Origin: CABRXV01 sp900754955
GTDB taxonomy: Bacteria > Actinomycetota > Coriobacteriia > Coriobacteriales > Eggerthellaceae
Length of the DNA: 33,177 bases
Direction: 5' to 3'
NCBI GenBank assembly: GCA_902475005.1
Contig: CABRXV010000014.1
Span: 1 to 33,177, forward strand
Part shown: piece after piece, positions 1 to 8,307 of the stretch
How the letters are laid out: the number at the start of each line of letters is the position of its first letter
Position numbering within the stretch: position 1 is the first letter of the stretch
Position numbers and translations under genes: made by a program
The notes under the pieces: model-generated
Seen by the model: only the letters and a program-made list of their open reading frames with translations
What the model was told of the DNA's origin: nothing
Databases searched by the model: none

Positions 1-3000
1 GCAGCTGCGGGCGACGGCGGTGCATCCCCCGATCCCGCCGACCCCGCCAACCCCGCCGGCGAGGGCTCCCCGCGCCCGGCCGAGGCGTTCGCCGCCGACG
101 ACTACATCGCGAACTTTGCGCTCACGATCGAGAGCAACGGCGTCTCGAAGACCTACAACCTCGCAAGCGGACAGAGCATTGACGCCACAGCCGACTTCCC
201 TGGCGGCCTTGCCCGCAGCGCCACGTACGCGGGCGACATCACGATTGCGGTGCGCGAGCTCGCCGAGCACGAGGGGAAGTACCCGCTTGTGCCGGGGGAT
301 ACGCTCACGTGCGCCTTCCCCTCGATCCTGCGCCCGAACAGCACGTCGACCGGCAGGCTGCGCGATGCGAGCGCCGCGTGGGACCATGCGCACAACGGCG
401 TGGGCGACTACACCATCTCGAACGGCACGTTGACGATCTCCTACGACGACGGCTACCTCGAGGAGAAGAGCGGCAAGGTGCTCACCTCCTCGATCAAATT
501 CTCGGGCAGCTTCGACACCTCGACGCAGACGAACGACGAGTTCGACATCAACCTCATGTTCGGCAGCGTCAACCTGGGCGTGCGCTTCTCGAAACTCGAG
601 ATCGTGCGGAACCTGTCCATTGTGAAGACGGGTGCGATCATAGCGAACGGCCCCTACATCCACGCTTCCTACCCGCGTGCTGGCTCCGCCGACGTCGACG
701 CTGACGGATGCGTCACCTATACCGTGAAGGTGACGGCGGGAGACGACAACACGCAGACGCTCACGCACGTCAAGGTGACCGATGTCTTCGACGAGAACAG
801 CCAGGACAAAGTCGATCCTTCGTCGATGAAGCTTACGAGCGCCACGGTTGATGGTGAGAACATCATGGCGCGCACCGTCGCGCTCCGCGACAGCGGCGGC
901 AACGTCAACGGGTGGGACATCGGCAGCCTGCCCGCGGGGCAGACCGCCGTGCTCGTGTACAAGGTCAAGCTCGACAAGGAGGCGCTCACCGAGGCGGTGC
1001 GCACGGCGAAGGATACGGCTCCGTCCTCGAGCGTGGTTGAGGCGCGCAGGCTCACGAACACGGCGAGCGCCTCGGCCGACGAGGTTCCCGCCGTGTCCGA
1101 CGACTTCTCCATGGTCGTGAAAAACTACCTCTCGGTGCGCAAGGCGGCGAGCTCCTACGATTGGAAGACCCAGACGGAGCACTTCACCATCACGGTGAAC
1201 GCGCCGAGCGACAACCGCTACACCGAGTACAACGTGCCGATCACTGACAGGCTCAGCTCCGACCCCGGAGCGTCGTGCTTCGCCGCATCGGGCATCGAGT
1301 CGATGTCGGTGAGGCATGCCGACGGGTCGCAGGAAGATCTCGCGTGGAGCGGTTTCGCGCAGCCCGATACCCGCTCGTGGCATGCGGTCATCCCCGAGCT
1401 GCGGCCGGGCGATGTCGTGACGATCAAATCGTACACGACGCTCGCCGACAGCTTCTGGGATCAGTCGGTCGGCAACGGCGTCGGGGGCGACACCTACATG
1501 GAGAACCATGCGAGCGTCGGCGGCGGGCTCAAGGTGAACGGCGTGTACGCGAACGACCTCAACGCCGCGAGCACCTACGCATCCTTCAATCTGTCCAAGT
1601 CGTGGCTCTGGAAGAGCTCGCCGAGCATCGGGGCGGACGGTACGGTTGCATGGACGATCGTCGGCAACCAGCAGGGCACGAACGCGACCCCGCGCAACGC
1701 CGCGGGGCAGGTGATCGTCGACGAGCTCGGCCCTAACCAGGCGTTCGCGGGCGGCGAGGCGCGCGTGGTGTTCTACAACCAAGACGGGAGCGTGGCGGGC
1801 GAGGATGCCATTCCCTTGAAGGAGGGCGCCACCTCGTTCAGGTACACCATTCCCGAGCAGTACGGCACCTGCGGGTTCCGTATCACGTACACGTCGAAGA
1901 TCACCGACTGGGACAGCTACGTCGGGCCGAGCAAGACCTACACGAATCGTGTGGCGGGGCTGTGGTTGTGGACTTCCACGGGTACGACGGGCACGCGCCC
2001 GCGCGTTCCGAGCATGTCCAAGACGTTCGTGGAACAGGCGGATGACTGGGCGCGTTGGCAAACGTCGATCTACAGCGTGCTCGAGAGCGGGGACGTGTAC
2101 ACCGACGTGGTGCGCAATGTGAACTACTTGTATTTCACACAGGACGACCTCGACGGTGTGGCTCTGACGCTTGACGGCGTTGCGGTCGACCCCGCCCTCT
2201 ACGAGATCGCGCCTGCCGGCGATGCCCAGGATGGGAGATACGGTTCGTTCACCGTGACGTTCAAGGGCAAGGTGAGCGTGGTCAAAGACGGGGAAACGAT
2301 AACGCCGAGCAAGGATGCGCCGCTCGTCATCTCCTACACGACGAAAGTGGTGAACCCGTCGTTCGGCACAGCGCTCGACTACTACAACGACGCCACGCTC
2401 ACGTCGGGGAGCTTCAAAGACACCGACTACGACTACTGCCGCCGGGCGAACAGGGTTGAGCTGCGCAAGTCGGTGAAGAGCAGCTCGAACGGGTACATCT
2501 CCTGGCTCGTGCAGGCGAACTACTACGGCTACTCGGGTCAGCCCGACGGAACGTGCGCGGTGACCGACGTTCTTCCCGCGGGAGTCGCGTTCGTGAGCGC
2601 GACGAAGGTGAGCGGGTCCGGGTCGCTCGAGACGCAAAACGTGACGGAGAACGAGGACGGCACCACGACGATCGCCCTCAAGCTGAGCGGGCTTAAGCAC
2701 GACGAGGTGAGCAAGAACCACCCGTCCGACGGCAACGGCGGATACGAGTTCCACTTCATCGTGAAGGCACGCATCACCGATGAGGACTATCTCTACGGCA
2801 CGGAGTCGCGCGACTTCAACTTCACCAACACGGTGAGCCTCGTCGACCGCTACGGCATACCGAAGAGCGCGAGTGCGAGCACGAACATCCATCATACGGC
2901 CATCAAGAAGACGATGGTGTACAACGAGACGACGGCGCCGTACGCGCGCTTCTCCGTGGAGCTCAACAGGGAGAAGATCGACCTCAATCCCGCCGGCGAC

Positions 3001-4797
3001 ACGGTGAACGTGGTCGATGTGAGCACCGATTCGCTTGCGGTCGATCCTGAGTCCTTCGAGGTAGTCAACGCTACGACGGGTGATCCCGTTCCCTTCGAGA
3101 TCGACGCGTCGCGGATGGATGAGAACCGCGTCACCGTTGCAGTGCCCGACGGGATGTTCGTGAAGGTCACCTACGCCGCGCAGGTGCTCGGCGTGACGGG
3201 CAAGCCGGTGATTGTGGGCAACTCCGCGTTCTTCGAGGGTCATGAGACGCACAAGGGCGAGAGCACCATCAGCGAGACGGTGCAGGTGCTCAAGGCGACG
3301 GGCGTTGCGGTGAGCGAGCCGATGATCTGGCTGTCGAAGCGCGACGAGAGCGCTCGTCCGCTCGCCGGTGCTGTCTACGCGCTGTACGCGTACGACGAGG
3401 CGCGCGGTTGGTCGCTCGTGCGCGACGCCATCGCGACGACGGACGACGGTGCGGCGCGCGGCGTGAAGGTGGAGTCGCTCGAGCTCGGGGTGCTCTACAA
3501 GCTCGTGGAGACGGCGGCGCCTGCGGGGTACGTGAAGGCGAAGCTGCCGCAGTACTTCGTGCTCTACGGCGACGAGGAGGTGTCGGTGGCGTATCCGGCG
3601 GGTGTTGCGGAGGACAAGGTGTTCAAGGGGCCGTCAGGTTCTCTCGTCACCGCGTACAACATGCCGTACACCAACGTGAGATTCGCGAAGATGAGCGATG
3701 ACGGCGTGCAGCTTGCGGGCGCGCACCTCGAGGGGCGCGATGCCGGCGGGAACGTGGTGCGCGATCAGAACGGCGCGCGTGTCGAGATGGCGACGAGCGC
3801 GACGGAGGCCAACGAGTTCGCGCTTGCGCCGGGCTCGTACACGCTGGTGGAGACCGAGGCGCCCGCGGGTTACGACAGCGCCGAGGCGGTGCCGTTCACC
3901 GTGACGGGCGACAAGGAGCGCACGGTGCTTGAGGGAGGCGAACCCGTCTCGGTGGTGACCGTCACCGATGCGAGCGCTTTGACGTCGCTTACCGTGCGGA
4001 AGGAGTGGCGCGACGCCGGCGATCGCGACGGGGCGCGCCCCGAGCAGGTGCGGGTGCGGTTGCTTGCCGACGGCGTGCCGGTCGAGGGTTCGGAGGCCGA
4101 GCTTACTGCGGCGGGACCCGATGGCGCGGCGGGAACCGACGACGACTGGACGGCGGTGTTCGAGGGTCTTTCGGTGATGAGGGCCGGCGAGAAGGTTGCC
4201 TACGGTGTGGAGGAGCTCGATGTTGCCGACGGCTACGCGGCGTCGTATGCCGAACAAGACGGCGGCATCGTGGTGACGAACACGCGCACGTTCGACCCCG
4301 TGTCGGTGACGGTGCGGAAAACGTGGGACGACGACGGCGACAAGGCGGGCGCGCGTCCCGATCGGGTGACGGTGCACCTGCTGGCTGACGGCGTCGACAC
4401 GGGGCAGGCGGTTGACGTGACGGCTGCGGGGCCCGACGGTGCGGCGGGAACCGACGACGACTGGACGGCGGTGTTCGCGGATCTGGCTGCCGTGGCGGAT
4501 GACCACGCGGTTTCCTACACGGTGCGCGAGGACATGCCCGCAGGATATCGGGAAGCCGCGCCGCCGCAGCGGGTGGAGGGCGGATTCGTGCTGGCGAACG
4601 CGTACGATCCCGCGGCGGTGCCGCCCGCGCCCAGGCCGCAGGAGCCCGACGGCGTGCCGGGCAGTGGTGCGGATGCGAGCCGGGATGCGGACGCGTTGCC
4701 GCAGACGGGCGATGTGCTTCCGTTCGCTGCAGGCGCCGCGGCGGCGCTCGCGCTCGGCGCGGCGGTCGTGCTGGTCGCAGCGCGCAAGCGGCGGTAG
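1..4797 (+). CDS. LPxTG-anchored isopeptide-domain adhesin, 5' end outside window
   Basis: The reading frame is open from base 1, so the signal peptide and start lie upstream; 1,598 codons are present. This is a cell-wall-anchored surface protein, probably an adhesin or pilin-like stalk. Most of the length consists of beta-rich modules of the kind seen in isopeptide-forming fimbrial proteins. Two SpaA/prealbumin-like domains follow (about 3316-3570 and 3661-3905), each ending in the LVETxAPAGY box that carries the isopeptide-catalysing Glu. Two Cna-B repeats follow (about 3985-4290 and 4300-4600; KEWRDAGDRDGARP and KTWDDDGDKAGARP). The C-terminus is a classic sorting signal: LPQTG encoded at 4696-4710, a hydrophobic Ala/Val/Leu stretch, and the basic tail RKRR. 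Sortase would cleave between T and G and attach the protein to peptidoglycan. No sortase gene is in view. The ligand cannot be told from the sequence. Confidence 0.93.
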   Translation, partial: AAAGDGGASPDPADPANPAGEGSPRPAEAFAADDYIANFALTIESNGVSKTYNLASGQSIDATADFPGGLARSATYAGDITIAVRELAEHEGKYPLVPGDTLTCAFPSILRPNSTSTGRLRDASAAWDHAHNGVGDYTISNGTLTISYDDGYLEEKSGKVLTSSIKFSGSFDTSTQTNDEFDINLMFGSVNLGVRFSKLEIVRNLSIVKTGAIIANGPYIHASYPRAGSADVDADGCVTYTVKVTAGDDNTQTLTHVKVTDVFDENSQDKVDPSSMKLTSATVDGENIMARTVALRDSGGNVNGWDIGSLPAGQTAVLVYKVKLDKEALTEAVRTAKDTAPSSSVVEARRLTNTASASADEVPAVSDDFSMVVKNYLSVRKAASSYDWKTQTEHFTITVNAPSDNRYTEYNVPITDRLSSDPGASCFAASGIESMSVRHADGSQEDLAWSGFAQPDTRSWHAVIPELRPGDVVTIKSYTTLADSFWDQSVGNGVGGDTYMENHASVGGGLKVNGVYANDLNAASTYASFNLSKSWLWKSSPSIGADGTVAWTIVGNQQGTNATPRNAAGQVIVDELGPNQAFAGGEARVVFYNQDGSVAGEDAIPLKEGATSFRYTIPEQYGTCGFRITYTSKITDWDSYVGPSKTYTNRVAGLWLWTSTGTTGTRPRVPSMSKTFVEQADDWARWQTSIYSVLESGDVYTDVVRNVNYLYFTQDDLDGVALTLDGVAVDPALYEIAPAGDAQDGRYGSFTVTFKGKVSVVKDGETITPSKDAPLVISYTTKVVNPSFGTALDYYNDATLTSGSFKDTDYDYCRRANRVELRKSVKSSSNGYISWLVQANYYGYSGQPDGTCAVTDVLPAGVAFVSATKVSGSGSLETQNVTENEDGTTTIALKLSGLKHDEVSKNHPSDGNGGYEFHFIVKARITDEDYLYGTESRDFNFTNTVSLVDRYGIPKSASASTNIHHTAIKKTMVYNETTAPYARFSVELNREKIDLNPAGDTVNVVDVSTDSLAVDPESFEVVNATTGDPVPFEIDASRMDENRVTVAVPDGMFVKVTYAAQVLGVTGKPVIVGNSAFFEGHETHKGESTISETVQVLKATGVAVSEPMIWLSKRDESARPLAGAVYALYAYDEARGWSLVRDAIATTDDGAARGVKVESLELGVLYKLVETAAPAGYVKAKLPQYFVLYGDEEVSVAYPAGVAEDKVFKGPSGSLVTAYNMPYTNVRFAKMSDDGVQLAGAHLEGRDAGGNVVRDQNGARVEMATSATEANEFALAPGSYTLVETEAPAGYDSAEAVPFTVTGDKERTVLEGGEPVSVVTVTDASALTSLTVRKEWRDAGDRDGARPEQVRVRLLADGVPVEGSEAELTAAGPDGAAGTDDDWTAVFEGLSVMRAGEKVAYGVEELDVADGYAASYAEQDGGIVVTNTRTFDPVSVTVRKTWDDDGDKAGARPDRVTVHLLADGVDTGQAVDVTAAGPDGAAGTDDDWTAVFADLAAVADDHAVSYTVREDMPAGYREAAPPQRVEGGFVLANAYDPAAVPPAPRPQEPDGVPGSGADASRDADALPQTGDVLPFAAGAAAALALGAAVVLVAARKRR
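4108..4161 (+). repeat. Near-identical 54-bp segment shared by the two Cna-B domains
   Basis: This 54-base segment recurs at 4423-4476 with only a few substitutions. It encodes the AAGPDGAAGTDDDWTAVF loop and strand of each Cna-B domain. The surrounding parts of the two domains are more diverged, so the segment has been kept similar by recent duplication or gene conversion. Confidence 0.8.
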
Positions 4798-4809
4798 GTG
4801 ACGGGCGGG

Positions 4810-4836
4810 TGGCGAACGGACGGGTCACTTGCCATC
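4810..4836 (+). repeat. Dispersed short dyad repeat, family A (copy 1)
   Basis: The core CGGACGGGTCA lies between complementary-like ends (TGGCGAAC ... CTTGCCA). It sits 12 bases after the adhesin stop codon. Related copies occur at 5577-5602, 5623-5648 (degenerate), 10221-10251, near 12945-12965 (partial) and 16218-16350. This copy lies between two plus-strand genes, unlike most of the others. Confidence 0.6.
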
Positions 4837-4865
4837 GTTGGCGGGCGTAGCGTGACGCGCCATCG

Positions 4866-4906
4866 GCCCCGCCCCCCTTGCCGGATACGACAAGAGGGGG
4901 CGGGGC
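4866..4906 (+). terminator. Strong GC hairpin after the adhesin gene
   Basis: The left arm 4866-4880 (GCCCCGCCCCCCTTG) pairs with the right arm 4891-4906 (CAAGAGGGGGCGGGGC), with one bulged A and a 10-base loop, followed by ATTTG. The arm is very stable but the T-run is poor, so it is a likely but not textbook intrinsic terminator for the adhesin transcript. It also insulates the following Nudix gene. Confidence 0.6.
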
Positions 4907-5048
4907 ATTTGCCGTCATGCGCCATTCCGCTGTGTTAATGCGATGCTGCCTCCGTTTTCTTGCTGCGGATTGTGGGAGAATCGAGCCGTTGGATTGCGGC
5001 TTTCCGCGACGAGCGTCGCCGCTTGGCTTGCCCGAGAGGATGCTTCCC

Positions 5049-5579
5049 ATGCCCACTCCTGATTTCATTCTGAAGCTGCGCGAGAAGATCGGCCACGATC
5101 CGCTGTGGCTCGTGGGGGTGACGGCGTACGTGGAGGACGGTGAGGGACGCGTGCTTTTGGGGAGGCGTGCCGACTCGGGCAAGTGGGCTCTCGTGTCGGG
5201 CATCAACGAGCCGGGTGAGGAACCCGCTGACACGGTGGTGCGCGAGGTGCTCGAGGAAACGGGTGTGGCAGTGGTGCCGACGGCACTCGCAGGCGTGAAG
5301 GCCGATGATCGGCTGATCACGTACGGCAACGGCGATCAGACGCGCTATCTCGACCTGCTGTTCGTCTGTCGCATGGCAGATGATGGCGCGGCGGCGCAGG
5401 CGCATGTCGCCGACGAAGAGAGCACGGCGGTGGGATGGTTCGCGCTCGATGCGCTGCCCGAGCCGCTCGTGCCCTCGACGATCGAGCGTCTCGAGCGCGT
5501 GCGCATTTGGCGCGAACGCGCAGCGGCGGGTGATGCGGCCGCGTTGTTCAGCTGCAGCATCAATCCCGTTTCCCGATGA
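5049..5579 (+). CDS. Nudix hydrolase
   Basis: This 176-residue protein belongs to the Nudix family, which hydrolyses nucleoside diphosphates linked to another moiety. The Nudix box GX5EX7REUXEEXGU is complete: G-INEPG-E-EPADTVV-REVLEETGV at about residues 54-76, supplying the Mg-binding glutamates. The start at 5049 is chosen because GAGAGG lies 9 bases upstream (5034-5039) and the family homology begins there. An in-frame ATG at 4878 falls inside the upstream terminator hairpin and is rejected. The gene is monocistronic, between the adhesin terminator and a convergent alkylation-repair gene. Substrate specificity cannot be set; house-cleaning or NADH/ADP-ribose-type activity are options. Confidence 0.9.
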   Translation: MPTPDFILKLREKIGHDPLWLVGVTAYVEDGEGRVLLGRRADSGKWALVSGINEPGEEPADTVVREVLEETGVAVVPTALAGVKADDRLITYGNGDQTRYLDLLFVCRMADDGAAAQAHVADEESTAVGWFALDALPEPLVPSTIERLERVRIWRERAAAGDAAALFSCSINPVSR

Positions 5580-5648
5580 CAAACGGACGGGTCGTTTGCC
5601 ATCGGGGTGCTACTTCGAATGGTGACAAAAGATCTGCTCGTTTGCCAT
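5577..5648 (+). repeat. Two family A dyad repeats in a convergent intergenic region
   Basis: Copy 2 at 5577-5602 starts with the Nudix stop codon itself (TGACAAACGGACGGGTCG then TTTGCCATC). Copy 3 at 5623-5648 is degenerate (TGACAAAAGATCTGCTCG then TTTGCCAT). Both lie between the 3' end of the Nudix gene and the 3' end of the convergent AlkD-like gene, where a bidirectional terminator or REP-type element would be expected. Neither has a T-run. Confidence 0.6.
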
Positions 5649-5663
5649 GTGCCACTGTGGGCG

Positions 5664-6392
5664 CTACTTCACCTTCAGCGACTGCAGGTAGTCTTTCGTC
5701 TTCGCGTCGATGCGGCGGCTCTCGCGGGCTTTCTGCAGCGATTTGTTGTGCGTCCACGCGTCGAGGACGATGGGGCGCTGTTCGAACAGCGGCAGTGTCG
5801 TCGCAGGCTGCTTGATGAGCGCGAACGAGTAGTACCATGCGCGCGCCATGTTGATGTAGTACTCGGGACGGTCGATGGCGGCCACCCACTGCAGGTGCGC
5901 GGGATCGAAGTTGTCGTCGAGGAACAGCGTCATCAGCTGCACCACGCCGAAGCGCACCGTGTATTCCGGCTCCGCGGCGATCCACGTGCGGATCTTCTCG
6001 AGCACGGCGGGAAGGTCGCGCTTGAACGCGGGCACGCGGATGAGGTCGCATGTCGCCCAGTTGTCCACGTGCGGCAGGAACGCGTCGAGCAGCGCGAAGG
6101 CCTCATCGGGCGTTTTCGCGAGGCGGCCGATGAGCTCGCCGTGCAGGTTGTTCTCCTCGTAGAGCGCATGCGGCAGCTGCGCCATGAACGCGCGTGCCTC
6201 GTCTGCGCGACTGCGTGCGAGGTCGCGGGCGTAGCTGCGCAGCGCGGGCGTGCGCACGCCGAGGATGCGCGCAGGGTCGACATTCGGCACGAGCTTGGCC
6301 TGAAACGCCTGGTAGGCGGGGTCGGCGAGCGCGGCGAGCTCGCGCGTGATGACGCGGGGGTCGAACGTAGAGCTGCTGGCGGGTGCGGTCAT
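5664..6392 (-). CDS. AlkD-like DNA alkylation repair protein
   Basis: This 242-residue protein belongs to the DNA alkylation repair (HEAT-like repeat, PF08713) family, DNA glycosylases that remove alkylated purines. Family features seen are an early VRTPALRSYARDLARS-type helix, LPHALYEENNLHGELIGRL, the VDNWATCDL segment containing the conserved DxW region, and a C-terminal basic ITC-like helix ending in SLKVK. The chosen start at 6392 has GAAGGA just upstream and matches family length. A second in-frame ATG at 6515 has an even better GAAGGAG and would add 41 residues without recognisable homology. The gene converges with the Nudix gene. Either start is possible; the function call is firm. Confidence 0.87.
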   Translation of the reverse strand: MTAPASSSTFDPRVITRELAALADPAYQAFQAKLVPNVDPARILGVRTPALRSYARDLARSRADEARAFMAQLPHALYEENNLHGELIGRLAKTPDEAFALLDAFLPHVDNWATCDLIRVPAFKRDLPAVLEKIRTWIAAEPEYTVRFGVVQLMTLFLDDNFDPAHLQWVAAIDRPEYYINMARAWYYSFALIKQPATTLPLFEQRPIVLDAWTHNKSLQKARESRRIDAKTKDYLQSLKVK

Positions 6393-6538
6393 GGGGATCC
6401 TTCCAGTGGGCGCGCTGTGTCTCTCGGACAGGCTGTCGCAGCATGCTGCAAGCGGCATTTCCTCGATGGCGGCGATCGTCTCCTTCTCGCGTGAGTTGAT
6501 CGCGTCGTTCGTCATGGGGCCTCCTTCAGTGGGGCGAC

Positions 6539-6593
6539 GGCGGAGGAGCGGGGCTACCGTCACCCCGTCGGATAGCAGCTCCGCTCCTTCGCC
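6539..6593 (-). other. Hairpin in the leader of the alkylation-repair gene
   Basis: Arms 6539-6551 (GGCGGAGGAGCGG) and 6581-6593 (CCGCTCCTTCGCC) are complementary at 12 of 13 positions, with a 29-base loop. The element lies 24 bases upstream of the more distal candidate start codon. It could be a 5'-UTR structure or the end of an upstream transcript. No T-run follows on either strand. Confidence 0.4.
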
Positions 6594-6676
6594 ACTCCAG
6601 AGTGGGCGCCGCTGCGGCACCCTGCGTTTCGCATGGGAAATTGTAGCAACTTCGTACGTTGCTGCATGGCAGGCCG

Positions 6677-6949
6677 TCACGGTGTGATGCATGGCTGCGC
6701 AGCCCGCTGCTGCATGGTGGCGTTGCGGCAGTTCATCACTGTGTCGATGGAGGCTTCGTTGTCGTGCGCGGAGATCTCGTAGGTCATGCCTTCGCTGAGT
6801 GCGCAGACCGTCTTGGGCTCATAGGTTTTGGATGTGTGGTCGATCTTCTTGCTGAAGCTGCACTCGTGCGCGGTCGCATGCGTGCCGTCGGGGACCTCGG
6901 CGCTCTCTTCGTCGATGTTCCAGCGTGTCACGCTCAATCTATCCCCCAT
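6677..6949 (-). CDS. Small hypothetical protein or gene remnant
   Basis: The frame encodes 90 residues beginning MGDRLSVTRWNIDEE. Third positions are overwhelmingly G or C in this frame (for example AAC ATC GAC GAA GAG AGC GCC GAG), which argues that it is or was coding. I recognise no family. There are four cysteines, no membrane segment and no signal peptide. The ribosome-binding site before 6949 is weak (AGAAG, very close). The frame continues upstream for about ten sensible codons before running into hairpin repeat copy 1 (6986-7045). The gene may therefore be the 3' part of a longer gene cut by that repeat. It runs divergently from the AbiEi-like gene. Confidence 0.4.
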   Translation of the reverse strand: MGDRLSVTRWNIDEESAEVPDGTHATAHECSFSKKIDHTSKTYEPKTVCALSEGMTYEISAHDNEASIDTVMNCRNATMQQRAAQPCITP

Positions 6950-6985
6950 CTTCTGCTGTTTAAACGCGATGGCCTCCGGCTTCCT

Positions 6986-7045
6986 GCGGGTTTGCGGACG
7001 TTTCGGCAGGAGTTGCCCTCTGGTTTCTGCCAAAGTGTTCGCAAG
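6986..7045. repeat. Dispersed hairpin repeat, family B (copy 1)
   Basis: The left arm (GCGGGTTTGCGGACGTTTCG then GCAG, 6986-7009) is imperfectly complementary to the right arm (CTGCCAAAGTGTTCGCAAG, 7027-7045) across a 17-base loop. The same element is better preserved at 8186-8250 and 13138-13202. This copy lies just upstream of the AbiEi-like gene. Confidence 0.7.
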
Positions 7046-7096
7046 CCGGTATGCTGCCCCGAAAGAAGCCGCGCGCGTTCGGAAAGGAGGCCCGCG

Positions 7097-8146
7097 ATGG
7101 GGAGGGTAGGCCGTGACAAGGAGTTGCTTGCACTGTTCCTCGAAGCCGAGCGCAGCGGCACCTGCCTCGTTGCGACGAATGACTCTCTGCGAAAAAGCCT
7201 CGCGGTGCGAAAGGGGCGGGGAGAGGTCGTTCGTCCCGCAAAGGGGATGTATGCGAGGCTTTCCTTCTGGAGCAGGCTCTCCGAAAAGGAGAAAGCACTG
7301 CACGTGTTGCGAACTTACCAGCTCCTTCATCCGGAATGGGCGTTTTGCAGAGGCTCGGCGAATCTCGTCCACGGCCTCCCCGTCTCGTTTGCCGACATGA
7401 AGAGCGTCGACGTGGTCGTTTCTCCGAGGCAGCGGTACAGCGCGACGGAAGGGGTTCGGTACCACGCCCTTCCGACGGACGCGCGTATTGAATCCGTGAA
7501 TGGGCTGCGGGTCGTTTCGTTCGAGCGCGCGGATTTTGACGGCCTTCGATTCTCCGACTTTCCTAACGGCTTGGCGGTTGCGGATGCTGCAGTGCGGTCA
7601 GGCAGAATGGGGAAGAGCGAGCTCTTCTCCTTCTTCCGCAATGAGGGCGCGAGGCAGAAGGGCAGGTTGAAGGCGGAAAAGACCCTGCTGCTCGCAGACG
7701 GGCGCAGCGAAAGCCCAGGAGAATCGATTGCGCGGGCGATCATGATCGAGATGGGCTTTGCGCTTCCCGATCTTCAGGTCGAGTTCGCCCATCCTCTTGA
7801 TTTCGGGCGACGCTATCGCGTCGATTTCCTCTGGATGAGGGAGGACGGCACGCGGGTGATCGGGGAATTCGACGGGAGGATAAAGTATGAAGATGCCGCG
7901 ATGCGGGGAGGGCGTTCCGCGGTTCGCGTGCTGGAAGAGGAGAGGGTCAGGGAGTCCCGGCTTTCGGTTTACGGGTTGCCGATCATGAGGTTCTCGTATC
8001 GCGACATGATGGATCGCGAGCGTTTCGCTTTGCTGCTCGGGCGATTCGGCGTTCCGCATAGGGAACGCGCTGCGGAAGAGCATGAACGCTTGATGAGGGG
8101 TCGTCTGACATGCGCTTCCACGTTCTCGGTCGTTTCGTTTTCGTAG
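7097..8146 (+). CDS. AbiEi-like winged-helix protein with C-terminal DUF559-type nuclease fold
   Basis: This 349-residue protein begins at the ATG 6 bases after an excellent GGAAAGGAGG (7081-7090). Residues 1-60 resemble the N-terminal winged helix of type IV AbiEi antitoxins (LRKSLAVRKGRGEVVRPAKGMYAR). The middle carries the AbiEi-like core (FCRGSANLVHGLPV, then a strand and VVSPRQRYSATEGVRYH). The C-terminal third resembles the DUF559/Vsr-like PD-(D/E)XK fold: SPGESIARAIMIEMGF, then YRVDFLW, then GEFDGRIKY, giving the E...D...ExDxxxK pattern. No AbiEii nucleotidyltransferase toxin is adjacent, so it is an orphan. Hairpin repeats flank both ends, suggesting a mobile cargo gene. Function as antitoxin, regulator or nuclease is unproven. 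Confidence 0.72.
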   Translation: MGRVGRDKELLALFLEAERSGTCLVATNDSLRKSLAVRKGRGEVVRPAKGMYARLSFWSRLSEKEKALHVLRTYQLLHPEWAFCRGSANLVHGLPVSFADMKSVDVVVSPRQRYSATEGVRYHALPTDARIESVNGLRVVSFERADFDGLRFSDFPNGLAVADAAVRSGRMGKSELFSFFRNEGARQKGRLKAEKTLLLADGRSESPGESIARAIMIEMGFALPDLQVEFAHPLDFGRRYRVDFLWMREDGTRVIGEFDGRIKYEDAAMRGGRSAVRVLEEERVRESRLSVYGLPIMRFSYRDMMDRERFALLLGRFGVPHRERAAEEHERLMRGRLTCASTFSVVSFS

Positions 8147-8185
8147 CGGCGGGTTTGCGGGGCTTGTTTTGGAGGTTGGCAGTTT

Positions 8186-8250
8186 GCGGGTTCGCGGACG
8201 TTTCGGCAGCTTTCCCTGGGTGATTTCTGCCGAAACATCCGCAAACCCGC
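8186..8250. repeat. Dispersed hairpin repeat, family B (copy 2)
   Basis: A 24-base left arm (8186-8209) pairs with the right arm 8227-8250, with two mismatches across a 17-base loop containing TTTCCCTGGGTGATT. The loop sequence is shared exactly with copy 3 (13138-13202), so the entire element is conserved, not only the dyad. It lies between the AbiEi-like gene and the convergent LysR gene, so it could act as a two-way transcript end, but there is no T-run. Confidence 0.8.
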
Positions 8251-8307
8251 ATTTGCAATCCTGCCACCTGGGATATCGCTCACCAGATGCTCTTTTCTAG
8301 CGTGTTT

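Noticed and set aside
4878..5048. Longer Nudix protein starting at 4878
   Set aside because: That ATG is inside the upstream terminator hairpin and the added residues show no Nudix homology; the start at 5049 has a good ribosome-binding site.
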